A program made the translations under genes and the position numbers. A stretch of DNA of 64,000 bases from Thermus sediminis (GTDB lineage: Bacteria; Deinococcota; Deinococci; Deinococcales; Thermaceae): positions 19,317 to 83,316 of the forward strand of contig NZ_QURO01000003.1 of NCBI RefSeq assembly GCF_003426945.1, in the 5' to 3' direction. Below are positions 8,259-16,380 of this stretch, piece after piece; position 1 is the stretch's first letter, and each line of letters opens with the position of its first letter. The notes under the pieces are model-generated. The model searched no databases. It had not been told where the DNA came from and was given only the letters and a program-made list of their open reading frames with translations.

Positions 8259-9527
8259 ATGCGCACGCTCTCCTTCCTAGTTCCCTTCCTGGCCCTAAGC
8301 CTAGCCCAGCCCATCACCCTCCAGTACTGGCACATCAACACCGAGACCTTTGGCCTTCCCGCCCTCCGGGAGCTCATCCGCCGGTTTGAGAGCCAGAACC
8401 CCGGCATCAAGGTGGAGGAGCGCTTCCACGCCAACGCCTACACGGGGCTCCTCCAAAACCTCCAGGCGGCCCTGGCGGCCGGAAACCCGCCCGACGTGGC
8501 CCAGATAGGGTACCTCTATACCCAGTACGTGGTGGAGAACTTTCCCTTCGTCCCCGCCGAGGAGCTGGACCGCCGCTACTCGGGAGGCCGCTGGCTCCGG
8601 CGCTACCCCCCCAACATCCGGGAGCTGGGCATGGTGGGTGGGCGGATGGTGGGTGTCCCCTACTCCCTCTCCAACATCCTCACCTATTACAACGCCGATC
8701 TCTTCCGCCGGGCGGGCCTGGACCCGGACCGCCCCCCGGCCACCTGGGAGGGGTGGCGCCGGGCGGCGGAGACCATCAAGGCCAGGACCGGCAAGTACGG
8801 CTTCTACCTCATCCTTCTGGACGACAACTGGGCCATTGAGGCCCTGATCCGTTCCAACGGTGGGCGCCTCCTAGCCTGTGAGGGCGGGTACTACCGGGCG
8901 CCCCTGGACAGCCCCGAGGCGGTGGAGGCCCTGGCCATGTGGGCGGACATGGTGCGGCGGGGCCTGGCCCTGGGCGCCCTCCTGCAGCAGGGGGAGCAGA
9001 CCTTCCTCGCCGGGGAGACCGCCGCCTTCATGACCACCATCGCCCGGAGGGCCGGCCTCGAGGCCCAGACCAGGGGGCGTTTCGAGCTGAGGGGAGCCCG
9101 CTTTCCCACCTTTGGGGGCAAGAAGCCTGGCCTTCCCGGGGGCGGGAACGTTCTGATGGTCTTTAGCAAAGATCCTAGGCGGCAGGAGGCGGCTTGGAAG
9201 TTCATCCAGTACCTGACCTCCCCCGAGGGCTTCACCCTCTGGACCAAGGGTACGGGCTACGTTCCCCTCCTTCCCGAGCTGGCCCAGGATCCCCGTTACC
9301 TTAAGGACTTCATCCAGCAGAACCCCATCCAGAAGGTGGCCCTGGACCAGCTCCCCTTCACCGCTCCCTGGACCGGCTTCCCTGGGAAGAACGGCCTCGC
9401 CGCCAGCCAGGCCCTCTTCCGGGCCGTGCAGAAGGCCCTGGCCGGCCAGGCCAGCCCCGAGGCCGCCTTGAGGGAGGCCAGCCAGGAGATCAACCGGCTC
9501 ATCGGGGGCGAGCGGTGCAGCCCGTGA
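8259..9527 (+). CDS. ABC transporter substrate-binding protein, UgpB-like
   Basis: A 422-residue secreted binding protein with a short signal peptide ending LSLAQP. It has the family marks YWHINTETF, an AAGNPPDVAQIG motif and a YSLSNILTYYNADLFRRAGL hinge region. ATG at 8259 follows AGGAGG by 5 bases and is preferred to GTG at 8253. It heads a four-gene operon with two permeases and a YmdB-type phosphodiesterase, and its promoter carries a Pho-box-like repeat. I infer a phosphodiester such as a glycerophosphodiester or a nucleotide fragment as ligand. Two cysteines, one near the middle and one near the end (GERCSP), could form a disulfide. Confidence 0.85.
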   Translation: MRTLSFLVPFLALSLAQPITLQYWHINTETFGLPALRELIRRFESQNPGIKVEERFHANAYTGLLQNLQAALAAGNPPDVAQIGYLYTQYVVENFPFVPAEELDRRYSGGRWLRRYPPNIRELGMVGGRMVGVPYSLSNILTYYNADLFRRAGLDPDRPPATWEGWRRAAETIKARTGKYGFYLILLDDNWAIEALIRSNGGRLLACEGGYYRAPLDSPEAVEALAMWADMVRRGLALGALLQQGEQTFLAGETAAFMTTIARRAGLEAQTRGRFELRGARFPTFGGKKPGLPGGGNVLMVFSKDPRRQEAAWKFIQYLTSPEGFTLWTKGTGYVPLLPELAQDPRYLKDFIQQNPIQKVALDQLPFTAPWTGFPGKNGLAASQALFRAVQKALAGQASPEAALREASQEINRLIGGERCSP

Positions 9528-10435
9528 GGGGAGGGTTTTGGGTAAGGGGTAGGCGGTCCGGCCTGGAGGCGGGCCCCTACCCCTACCTGGTGCCCGCACT
9601 CTCCTTTCTGCTCCTCTTCGTCTACTGGCCCCTCCTCTACAACGCCTGGCTCAGCCTCCACGAGTGGAACCTGGTGAGCCCGGAGAGGCGGTTCGTGGGC
9701 CTGGCCAACTACTCGGGCCTCCTGGCCGATCCCGGCTTCCACCGCCTCCTCGGACAGACCCTTCTCTATGTGGCCTTGGCCCTGGTGGGGAATTTTGCCC
9801 TGCCCCTCCTCCTGGCCCTGGCTACCCTGGCCCTTCCCCCGAGGTGGCAGGACCTCTTCCAGACCCTTTTCTTCCTGCCCACCGTGGCCGCAGCCTCCGT
9901 GGCCAGCCTGGTGTGGCTCTACCTTTACCTCCCTGCCGTGGGACCCCTGGCCCAACTCCTCCGGGGCCTGGGTGGGGGGGTTCCCAACTTCCTGGGCGAC
10001 CCCGCATGGGCCCTTCCCGCCGTAGCCCTGGTGGCCAACTGGAAGTACCTGGGCTTCCACTACCTGGTGGCCCTGGCGGGGATCCGGGCCCTGCCCCGCG
10101 GGGTGGTGGAGGCGGCCCGGGTGGACGGGGCCGAGGGGTGGCCCCTGGGCCGGTACGTCCTCCTCCCCCTCCTTGCCCCTACCCTAACCTTCCTCTTCCT
10201 TTCCGCCGTGACCAGCGCCCTGGACTACGCCTTCATCCCCGTTGAGGTCATGACCCAGGGAGGGCCTTTCGGGACCACGTCCAACCTGATGTACGGCGCC
10301 TACCAGGAGGGCTTCCGCTTCTTCCGGGCGGGGGTAGCCGCCGCCCAAGCCGTCCTCCTGGTGGGGATGTTTGCGGTGTTCGTGGTGTGGCAGTACAGGC
10401 TCCTCTCCCGGAGGGATGGGTATGAAGCGGCGTAG
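9524..10435 (+). CDS. ABC transporter permease, UgpA type
   Basis: A 303-residue membrane permease with about six hydrophobic segments. The EAA loop reads VVEAARVDGAEGWPLGRYVL, and the late FIPVEVMTQGGPFGTTSNLM stretch is typical of UgpA proteins. GTG at 9524 overlaps the stop of the binding protein as GTGA and is chosen over GTG at 9515. It pairs with the next permease; no ATPase gene is present in the operon. Confidence 0.85.
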   Translation: MRGGFWVRGRRSGLEAGPYPYLVPALSFLLLFVYWPLLYNAWLSLHEWNLVSPERRFVGLANYSGLLADPGFHRLLGQTLLYVALALVGNFALPLLLALATLALPPRWQDLFQTLFFLPTVAAASVASLVWLYLYLPAVGPLAQLLRGLGGGVPNFLGDPAWALPAVALVANWKYLGFHYLVALAGIRALPRGVVEAARVDGAEGWPLGRYVLLPLLAPTLTFLFLSAVTSALDYAFIPVEVMTQGGPFGTTSNLMYGAYQEGFRFFRAGVAAAQAVLLVGMFAVFVVWQYRLLSRRDGYEAA

Positions 10436-11234
10436 CGCCTGGCTTTGGGCCTTCCTGGGGGTGGCGGCCCTCCTCAACCTGGCCCCCTTCCTGTACCAGG
10501 TGGGCCTAAGCCTGGCGCCCCCCGAGCGTATCTTCGCCTCCCCCTGGCCCTTCGCCGGGTTTACCCTGGAGCACTATCGGTACGTCCTAGGGAAGCTCCC
10601 CTTCGGCCTCTATGTCTGGAACACCCTGGTCTTCGCCCTGGGGGTGAGCCTGGGCCACCTCCTCTTGAGCCTCCTCGCCGCCTACGCCTTCGTGCGCTAC
10701 CGCTTCCCCCTCCAGGAGGCCCTCTTCGCCCTCTTCCTGGTGAGCCTCATGGTCCCCTTCGTGGTCACCTACCTGCCCAGCTACCTCCTGGTGGCCCAGC
10801 TGGGCCTCCTGAACACCTTTCCCGGCCTCATCCTGCCCATGCTCACCGCGGGGTATGGGGTCTTCCTCCTGAGGCAGCACTTCCGCCACTTTCCCCGGGA
10901 GGTCCTCGAGGCCGCCCTGGTGGATGGGGCCGACGGCCTCGCCCTCCTCTTCCGGGTCCTGGCTCCCGCCAGCCTACCCACCCTGGTGGCCCTCTTCCTC
11001 ATCGCCCTCATCGGCGCCTGGAACCAGTTCGTCTGGCCGGGGCTGGTGGCCAACCGCCCCGAGATGTACGTGCTCACCGTGGCGGTGCAGCGCTTCGCCG
11101 GCGGGGAAGGGGGAAGCGCCTGGGGGCCCCTGATGGCGGCCTCCGTCTTGGCCACGCTTCCTGCCTTTCTCCTCTTCCTCCTTTTTCGCCGTACGGTCCT
11201 GGAAACCTTCATGGAGGGAGGGGTGCGCGCATGA
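10422..11234 (+). CDS. ABC transporter permease, UgpE type
   Basis: A 270-residue permease with the EAA loop VLEAALVDGADGLALLFRVL and the GAWNQFVWPGLV motif of the UgpE/MalG branch. ATG at 10422 has GGAGGG a few bases upstream and overlaps the previous gene by 14 bp. Its end overlaps the phosphodiesterase gene as ATGA. Together with the preceding permease it should form the pore of a phosphate-ester importer. Confidence 0.85.
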   Translation: MKRRSAWLWAFLGVAALLNLAPFLYQVGLSLAPPERIFASPWPFAGFTLEHYRYVLGKLPFGLYVWNTLVFALGVSLGHLLLSLLAAYAFVRYRFPLQEALFALFLVSLMVPFVVTYLPSYLLVAQLGLLNTFPGLILPMLTAGYGVFLLRQHFRHFPREVLEAALVDGADGLALLFRVLAPASLPTLVALFLIALIGAWNQFVWPGLVANRPEMYVLTVAVQRFAGGEGGSAWGPLMAASVLATLPAFLLFLLFRRTVLETFMEGGVRA

Positions 11235-12028
11235 GGATCGTCTTCTTTGGCGACCTGGTGGGGGAGGCGGCCATCCGTTACCTGGAGGGAAACCTGCCCC
11301 GGCTCCGGCGGGAGCTGGGGGCGGACTTTGTGGTGGTCAACGGGGAGAACGCCGACCTCACCGACCCCGCCTTGGGCAAGGCGGGGATGCACCCGGAGAC
11401 CGTGGACCGCCTCCTCGCCTGCGGGGTGGACGCCATCACCGGGGGGAACCACTCCTTTGACCCCCCTTGGGCGGAGGAGCTCCTGGACCACCCCCGGGTC
11501 CTGCGCCCCCTAAACCTGGGGCCTCACGCCCCCGGGCGGGGCTACCTGGTCCTGGAGAGGGAGGGCCAGGCCCTGGTGGTGGTGAACCTGGCGGGGCGGA
11601 GCGCCTGGCCCCCGGCGGACGATCCCCTCTGGGCCCTGGAGGGCCTCGTTCCCTGCCTGGAGGCGGGGATACCCATCCTGGTGGACTTCCACTCGGAGAG
11701 CGTTTTTGAGAAGCTGGGCCTGGCCTTCGCCCTGGATGGCCGGGTGGCCGCGGTCCTAGGCACCCACACCCACGTGCCCACCCAGGACCTCCGCATCCTT
11801 CCCCGGGGCACGGCCTACGTGTCCGACGTGGGCATGGTGGGGCCCTCTGGGGGGATGCAGGGGTACGAGCCCGGTTTTCTGGTGGCTGCCCTGAGGCGGA
11901 GATTGCCGCCTAGAGGGGGGAGGCTCGCCTGGGCCCAGGGGCCTTTGGAGGTGGGCGCGGTGGTGGTGGATCTGGAAGGGGGGAGGGCCAAGGGCATCTG
12001 GCGGCTGGAGAACCTCCGGGGAGGCTGA
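11231..12028 (+). CDS. YmdB-like metallophosphoesterase
   Basis: A 265-residue cytoplasmic protein of the YmdB family of calcineurin-fold phosphodiesterases. Metal ligands are visible: Asp8 (FFGDLVG), Glu39 and Asn40 (VNGENA), Asn73 and His74 (GGNHSFD), His154 (VDFHSES), His179 and His181 (GTHTHVPT). Known YmdB enzymes hydrolyse 2',3'-cyclic mononucleotides and related phosphodiesters with a two-metal centre. The gene is translationally coupled to the importer, so it probably splits the imported phosphodiester inside the cell. The link between a Ugp-like importer, this enzyme and a Pho-box-like promoter is the strongest clue to the operon's role. The substrate itself is inferred. Confidence 0.85.
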   Translation: MRIVFFGDLVGEAAIRYLEGNLPRLRRELGADFVVVNGENADLTDPALGKAGMHPETVDRLLACGVDAITGGNHSFDPPWAEELLDHPRVLRPLNLGPHAPGRGYLVLEREGQALVVVNLAGRSAWPPADDPLWALEGLVPCLEAGIPILVDFHSESVFEKLGLAFALDGRVAAVLGTHTHVPTQDLRILPRGTAYVSDVGMVGPSGGMQGYEPGFLVAALRRRLPPRGGRLAWAQGPLEVGAVVVDLEGGRAKGIWRLENLRGG

Positions 12029-12031
12029 GGG

Positions 12032-12265
12032 GTGCTGGGGGAGGTGGAGGTTTACCTGGAGGGCTTGGGGGACTCCTGGCCTACAGAGACCCTGGGGGGT
12101 TTGGCGGAGGACCTGAAGGCGGTCCTTGCCCGCCACCTGGAGGCGGAGCGGGTCTACTTGCTCACGGGCCGGGATGCGGGGGGGCGGATCTGGCTCCGGG
12201 TGGTGGCGGTCTTAAGGGGAACCCGCCCCCCAGGAGAGGGCGGGTCTACGCCCGCACGCACCTGA
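12032..12265 (+). CDS. Small hypothetical protein at the end of the phosphodiester operon
   Basis: A 77-residue frame starting with GTG three bases after the phosphodiesterase stop. The first 50 residues read like a real acidic helix-rich protein (EVEVYLEGLGDSWPTETLGG, then LAEDLKAVLARHLEAERVYL) followed by a strand-like stretch. The last 15 residues are proline- and glycine-rich and look like run-on, so the gene may be truncated. I do not recognise a family. Confidence 0.45.
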   Translation: MLGEVEVYLEGLGDSWPTETLGGLAEDLKAVLARHLEAERVYLLTGRDAGGRIWLRVVAVLRGTRPPGEGGSTPART

Positions 12266-12740
12266 CTGCTCACGCTCGGACTTTGTAAGGCCCCTTCCTT
12301 CGGGTTCAGATGGAGACCGCGGAGTAGGTGGCCCATCACCTCCTTCGGATAACTTCCCGCGAGGCTCTTCTGGAACCCCATCCCCGTAACGGGATATGGA
12401 CCCTCCGCAACGCCGCGGGGTGGCTCCCAGAGGCTGGGCCGTCTCGTGGACCCGAGGCGGGCCTGGAGCTGGATGAGGCGCCTGGGCTTCTTGGGAGAGG
12501 GTAGAGGCCCGCTGTGCCTATCTGCAGACCCAGCCGGACCTGATTCGGAGCTATACCCTGTCCCACTGGTAGCTGGGAGAGCTGAGGGAATGGATCAGGG
12601 GGATTTCTTATGAACCCTCTCAGTCAGCCCTCCGAAGGGGGCGAAGACCTCTCCTTTCCCAGGTAGGAAACGAAGGCTCCTTTTATAGCACTCCTTCCTC
12701 CCTTCCCTTGAACCCCGCCCAGGCCGGGGTTTCCCGCTCC
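12266..12740. other. Gene-free stretch with a decayed coding remnant
   Basis: Around 12505-12660 one forward frame reads ARCAYLQTQPDLIRSYTLSHW, then a TAG stop, then LGELREWIRGISYEPSQSAL. This looks like a short piece of a decayed gene, perhaps of a mobile element. The rest of the stretch shows no frame with Thermus-like codon use. Confidence 0.35.
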
Positions 12741-13043
12741 TTAAGGCTCTTCTTCAACCCCCATGGCCCAGCGCTTGGCGCGGTAGTAGGCATCCATCCA
12801 CCTCCTGAAGGCCCCTTCTGCTCCCAGGTAGAGGAGGAGCTCCGCCAGGGCCTCCACCCTCCCCCTGACCTCCCCCGGGAGGTCCCCTATTAGGTCCTCT
12901 AGGGGGAGGTTTGGCTCGGCCAGCCGGGCCTCGAGGGCCCTCGCCGCCCGCTCCCCCAGGTCCTTGTCCCGAAGGGGGATCCCCAAGACCTCCATGACCA
13001 CCTCGAGGGGTTCGTCCATCTCCTCCAGGATCGCTTGCCACAT
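12741..13043 (-). CDS. Small conserved-looking helical protein
   Basis: A 100-residue acidic protein (start MWQAILEEMDEPLEVVMEVL). Codon use is strongly Thermus-like and the composition is helix-forming throughout, with no signal peptide or membrane segment. I do not recognise the family. It stands alone between the phosphodiester operon and a hairpin pair, with a TATTCT box about 45 bases upstream on its own strand. A regulatory or toxin-antitoxin role is possible but unsupported. Confidence 0.55.
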   Translation of the reverse strand: MWQAILEEMDEPLEVVMEVLGIPLRDKDLGERAARALEARLAEPNLPLEDLIGDLPGEVRGRVEALAELLLYLGAEGAFRRWMDAYYRAKRWAMGVEEEP

Positions 13044-13099
13044 GCCCCTAGCTTAGGGGGTCTCCGTCCTCCCTTGAGGTAGAATAGGGACACAAACCC

Positions 13100-13123
13100 C
13101 CAGGGGCTTCCCCCGGCCCCTGG
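13100..13123 (+). other. Stem-loop upstream of a terminator-like hairpin
   Basis: CCAGGGGC and GCCCCTGG form a perfect 8-bp stem with an 8-base loop. With the hairpin at 13144-13167 and a TAGAAT box at 13080-13085 it could mark a short structured RNA, but no good -35 box is visible. Confidence 0.35.
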
Positions 13124-13143
13124 AGGAAAAGAGGGGGGTAAAA

Positions 13144-13167
13144 GAAAGGAGCCTGCGGGCTCCTTTC
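13144..13167 (+). terminator. Terminator-like hairpin
   Basis: GAAAGGAGCC and GGCTCCTTTC form a perfect 10-bp stem with a TGCG loop. The T-tract after it is weak, so the hairpin may work in either direction or only stabilise RNA ends. Confidence 0.5.
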
Positions 13168-13185
13168 TCCGCTAGGATAGGCCTC

Positions 13186-13347
13186 GTGGAAGCGCAGGCC
13201 GCCTTCAACCTGGGCCTCGCCACAGGCCTCCTGGGCTCCGCCCTGGGGGTCTTCGGGGCTCAGCCCGCCCAGAGTCGCCCCATCACCTCACAAAGGGGTG
13301 CGGCCAGAACCCCTTCTCCGAGGGGGAAGGCCTCCGCTCCCGGGTAA
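13186..13347 (+). pseudogene. Truncated 5' end of a membrane-protein gene
   Basis: GTG at 13186 lies 7 bases after a TAGGAT box (13173-13178), a good leaderless start. The first 30 residues, including AFNLGLATGLLGSALGVFGA, look like the first membrane segment of a real protein. After about 13260 the frame runs antisense to the end of the ATPase gene and loses coding character. The original gene was probably cut when the neighbouring ATPase gene arrived. Confidence 0.4.
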
Positions 13348-14423
13348 ACCACGAAGGCCATCTGGGGCCTGAGGTCCTTCAGGGCCTCGTGGAAGCCCCG
13401 GGAGGGCCTGGGGTCCAGGCTTCGCTTGACCTCCACGGCCCAGACCCCTCCGCTGGGGAAGAGGAGGACCAGGTCCACCTCCGCCCCCGCCCGGGTACGG
13501 TAGAAGAAGGCCTGGGCCCCCTCGGGGAGGACCCGGAGGAGGTTTTCCAGCACGAACCCCTCGTAGCTCCTCCCCACCACGGGGTGGGAAAGGAGGCCCT
13601 CGAGGTCCTGAATCCCCAGGAGGGCGTGGACCAGGCCGCTGTCCCTCAGGTAGAGCTTGGGGCTCTTCACCAGGCGTTTGCCCACGTTGGCCTCCAGGGG
13701 GGGAAGACGCCTCAGGAGGTAGAGGTCCACCAGGAAGTCCAGGTAACGGTTCACGGTCCTGCCGTCCAACCCAAGGTTCCTCGCCAGCCCGGAGGTGTTT
13801 AGGAGCTCCCCTTGAAGGTGGGCCAGCATGGTGAGGAACCGGCGGAGGACCTCACCGGGAAGACGCCCCCCCAGAAGGGGGATCTCCCGCTCCACGTAGG
13901 ACCGGAGGAAGTCCAGGCGCCAGCGGTAGCTCGCCCCGTCTCCCGGGGCGAGAAAGCTCTCGGGGAAGCCTCCCCGGAGCCAAAGCCGTTTCTCCGCCTC
14001 CTTGCCCACCTCCAGGAGGTCCAAGGGTGCGAGCTCCAGGTAGGTCGCCCGCCCCGCCAGACTCTCCCCCGCCTGGCGGCTCACCTCCGGGGCAAGGGAA
14101 CCGAGGAGAAGGTAGAGGCCGGCCCTACGCCCTCCCCTTCGCGCCCGGTCCACCAGGCTTCGGAGCAGGGGGAAAAGCTCGGGCATGCGGTGGACCTCGT
14201 CCAGGACCACGAGGCGGTCTAGGTAGGCCTCCAGGTAGAGCTCGGCCGCGGCCAGCTTGGCCCGGTCCCGTTCCGACTCCAGGTCTAGGTAGAGGGCCTC
14301 CCTCCTCTGGGCCACCTCCAGGGCCAGGGTGGTCTTTCCCGCCTGCCGGGGACCGGTGAGCACCACCACGGGGACCTGATCCAAGCGGGCTTCCAGGACG
14401 GGTTGGATGCGCCGGGGTATCAC
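13260..14423 (-). CDS. AAA ATPase with C-terminal DUF4143 domain
   Basis: A 387-residue cytoplasmic ATPase. Walker A is GPRQAGKTT, Walker B is LVVLDEVHRMPEL, and sensor-like LLLGSLAPE follows. The C-terminal third has the RYLDFLVDLYLLRRLPP and EVDLVLLFPSGGVWAVEVKR pattern of the DUF4143 nuclease-like domain (E-V-D, E-V-K). GTG at 14423 (MIPRRIQPVLEARL) is chosen because family members start with this helix; ATG at 14477 would add 18 atypical residues. These ATPases are common in accessory DNA of prokaryotes and their role is not settled; defence or toxin-like action has been suggested. Confidence 0.8.
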   Translation of the reverse strand: MIPRRIQPVLEARLDQVPVVVLTGPRQAGKTTLALEVAQRREALYLDLESERDRAKLAAAELYLEAYLDRLVVLDEVHRMPELFPLLRSLVDRARRGGRRAGLYLLLGSLAPEVSRQAGESLAGRATYLELAPLDLLEVGKEAEKRLWLRGGFPESFLAPGDGASYRWRLDFLRSYVEREIPLLGGRLPGEVLRRFLTMLAHLQGELLNTSGLARNLGLDGRTVNRYLDFLVDLYLLRRLPPLEANVGKRLVKSPKLYLRDSGLVHALLGIQDLEGLLSHPVVGRSYEGFVLENLLRVLPEGAQAFFYRTRAGAEVDLVLLFPSGGVWAVEVKRSLDPRPSRGFHEALKDLRPQMAFVVYPGAEAFPLGEGVLAAPLCEVMGRLWAG

Positions 14424-14566
14424 CCTTGTGATTTTGGCATGGTCATGCACAAAAAGCAAGGTTATCTCTGGGTGCACCCCATTCCTAGCCGAAAACCGGA
14501 GGTCGTGGACCCAGCAAGGGGAGCTGACCTAGGCCACGAGGCGGCCCGGCCCGCCTTCTCCCGCCC

Positions 14567-14946
14567 TCAGGGGCGGATGACCACCACCGGGATGTCCAAG
14601 CCAAGCTCGGCCCAGGTCCGATCTGCAGCGAGGGCAGGAAGCCCTAAGCGCCGGGCAAGGGCCAGGCAGGCCCGGTCACCAAGGGCAAGGCCGTGGGCCC
14701 GGGTTAAGGCCCTGAGTCTGGCCACCTCCAGAGCGTCCTCTTCGGTAAAGGGAAGAACCTCCACCGCGGCATTCAAGAGCCCCGCCCGCCCCATTCGGGC
14801 CTGGGCTTCGGCAGGATCTTCCCTCCAGTCAGCCAGCTTGGAGAGGACCTCGGCCAGGTTAACCGTGCTTAGGTAGGCTCCTTCCTCGCAAAGCTTCGGC
14901 CACCCGTTCGGCTCCCGGCTCGTTAAGGAGGGCCGACCGCCTTCAT
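14567..14946 (-). pseudogene. VapC-type PIN toxin, N-terminal deletion and frameshift
   Basis: The C-terminal two thirds is a clear PIN domain (YLSTVNLAEVLSKLADW, LGDRACLALARRLGLPALAA). The ATG at 14946 overlaps the antitoxin stop as ATGA, the usual vapBC coupling, but reads only MKAVGPP before a stop. In a shifted frame LNEPGAERVAEAL follows. About 20 bases coding for the first catalytic Asp (LDASALL) are missing, so the toxin cannot be active. Confidence 0.7.
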
Positions 14947-15230
14947 TCCCCCTCCTGTCCAGCCTCCTCACGGCGTTCGGTAAGGAGCTCGTCCGCCAGG
15001 CTCTGGCCCGGGGCCACGTGGGCGAACATGCCCTTGGCCCGGCGGGCCACTTCGCGGGCGCTAAGGAGCTCAATGGCACCGTCTTCCCGCACCCGGAGGA
15101 GGAGCCGGTCCCCCTCTTTCAGGCCGAGGACCTTGCGGACCTCCGCGGGCAGGACGATCCGACCCTTGGCCCCTAGGTGGGTAAGGTATTGGGCCTGGAA
15201 CGTAAGGTGTCCTATATCACCAAGATGCCC
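14943..15230 (-). pseudogene. AbrB-type antitoxin without a usual start codon
   Basis: The frame reads LGAKGRIVLPAEVRKVLGLK, then EGDRLLLRVREDGAIELL, the swapped-hairpin AbrB fold that binds DNA and neutralises VapC-type toxins. It ends overlapping the toxin ATG. Upstream the frame is open to a stop at 15231-15233, but contains no ATG, GTG, TTG or CTG, so the 5' end appears lost. It belongs with the broken toxin as a dead module. Confidence 0.6.
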
Positions 15231-15560
15231 CTATACGAGGAAGTGTCGTACCCTTTCTTGCTGTATCCTTCGCTCTGCCAGCTCAGAAAAGCCTGCTGGG
15301 AACCTTCTGCCGGGGCCCCCATGCTGGCGCAAGCCAGCATGGGGTGGTATCACCGCTATGGCCTTCCTTACCCCTCTTCCAAGGAGAGCGCCGCCTCCCT
15401 CTCGCCAAGACCCTCGTTGGTCCCCTTGGCCCGCCGTGATCTCCAGAGAAGGCCTGCATCGGGGCCCTCGGCTGGACCTCCTGGCGGACCGGGAGGCGGT
15501 GGTGTGGCGAGGGAACACCCTGTTCCTGGACCCCAAGCGGAGGTGGGAGGTGGTGTAGGG
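15231..15560. other. Stretch without a supported gene, contains a strong hairpin
   Basis: No frame here shows a recognisable product. The piece 15440-15558 reads in one forward frame as GLHRGPRLDLLADREAVVW, then RGNTLFLDPKRRWEVV, which may be the tail of a lost gene. The hairpin at 15317-15344 is the main feature. Confidence 0.4.
15317..15344. repeat. Perfect 12-bp hairpin with GCAA tetraloop
   Basis: CCCCATGCTGGC and GCCAGCATGGGG pair perfectly around GCAA, a GNRA-type loop. There is no T-tract on either side, so an RNA or mobile-element structure is as likely as a terminator. Confidence 0.6.
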
Positions 15561-15983
15561 CTAGAGCCGGACCACCCGCATCCGCCCCTCGTAGGCCGTC
15601 AGGTGGACGTCCGTGGTCCAAAGCTCCTCCGACCCCGCCTCCAGGGCGGTGGCCAGCACGAGGGCGTCCACCAGGGGCAGGGCCAGGCCGTGGGAGAGGC
15701 GGGCCGCCCTCTCCCCGATGGCCCAGTCTGGCCATACCACCCGGCACACGGCAGGGATGGCGTCAAGGAGAAGCCCGGCGTCCTCTTTGGGGCCCCCTTC
15801 CCCCAAATGAACCACCCGCCCAATGGCGCCCCTCAGGGAGAGGCGGAGGAGCTCCACCAGGGAGAGGCCCGACACCACCCCCTCCCCTTCCCCCTCCACC
15901 AGGGCCCGCCACCGGTCCACGGCCCTCCCTTCCCCTTGGAGAAGGCGCACGAAGAAGCCCGTGTCAAGGGCGGTCAAGCTCAC
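15561..15983 (-). CDS. PIN-domain toxin (VapC-like)
   Basis: A 140-residue protein with the PIN-domain order of acidic residues: LTALDTGFFVRLL, GLSLVELLRLSLRG, LPLVDALVLATAL and LWTTDVHL. PIN toxins are ribonucleases that cut tRNA or mRNA until bound by an antitoxin. The start overlaps the end of the RHH antitoxin gene by 20 bp. A 10-residue stretch, VHLGEGGPKE, is coded by a 30-bp copy of the dispersed palindromic repeat (15783-15812) and keeps the frame. Whether the toxin still folds with this insertion is unknown. Confidence 0.75.
   Translation of the reverse strand: MSLTALDTGFFVRLLQGEGRAVDRWRALVEGEGEGVVSGLSLVELLRLSLRGAIGRVVHLGEGGPKEDAGLLLDAIPAVCRVVWPDWAIGERAARLSHGLALPLVDALVLATALEAGSEELWTTDVHLTAYEGRMRVVRL
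15783..15812. repeat. Dispersed palindromic repeat, 30-bp in-frame version inside the PIN gene
   Basis: The core CTTTGGGG ... CCCCAAATGAAC matches the other copies, but the spacer is two bases longer. The extra bases make the length a multiple of three. Confidence 0.75.
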
Positions 15984-16197
15984 GCCGGCCCTCCTCCAGG
16001 GCCTCGAGGGCCCCCGGGTCCACCCGGGCCTTTCCCGCCCGCTCCAGCACCTTCAGGCCCAGGGCCCGCCTGCGCCTCTCCTGGAGGTAGAGGGCCAGGG
16101 CCTCGGCGGTGAGGGCGCTCATGGACTTCCCCTCGTTCAGGGCGGCCTGCTTGAGGAGGCGGGCCAGGTCGTCTGGGAGGTGGACGGTTAGGCGCAT
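15964..16197 (-). CDS. Ribbon-helix-helix antitoxin (VapB-like)
   Basis: A 77-residue protein starting MRLTVHLPDDLARLLKQAA, a typical ribbon-helix-helix DNA-binding domain, followed by KSMSALTAEALALYLQERRR. The C-terminal tail, including LKVLERAGKARVDPGALEAL, would wrap the PIN toxin encoded next. ATG at 16197 lies 8 bases after TATGCT on the same strand, so the transcript is probably leaderless. The tail is almost identical to the tail of the DUF2283 protein at 34676-34984. Confidence 0.78.
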   Translation of the reverse strand: MRLTVHLPDDLARLLKQAALNEGKSMSALTAEALALYLQERRRRALGLKVLERAGKARVDPGALEALEEGRRELDRP

Positions 16198-16380
16198 ACA
16201 ACACGAGCATAACACGGGGAGGCCTCCCCTAGCGTCACCTCCTGGGGAGGGCCTAGGGACTCTGGTGACCACCGGGGTTCGGTCTTCGCGAAGGTTCCCT
16301 TCGCGCAAGAAAAGCCGTCCAGAAGGCGGAAAACTGGGAGCCCGGTGCATAGGTTTGCGGGGAAGGCCCCGGGATCCCGG

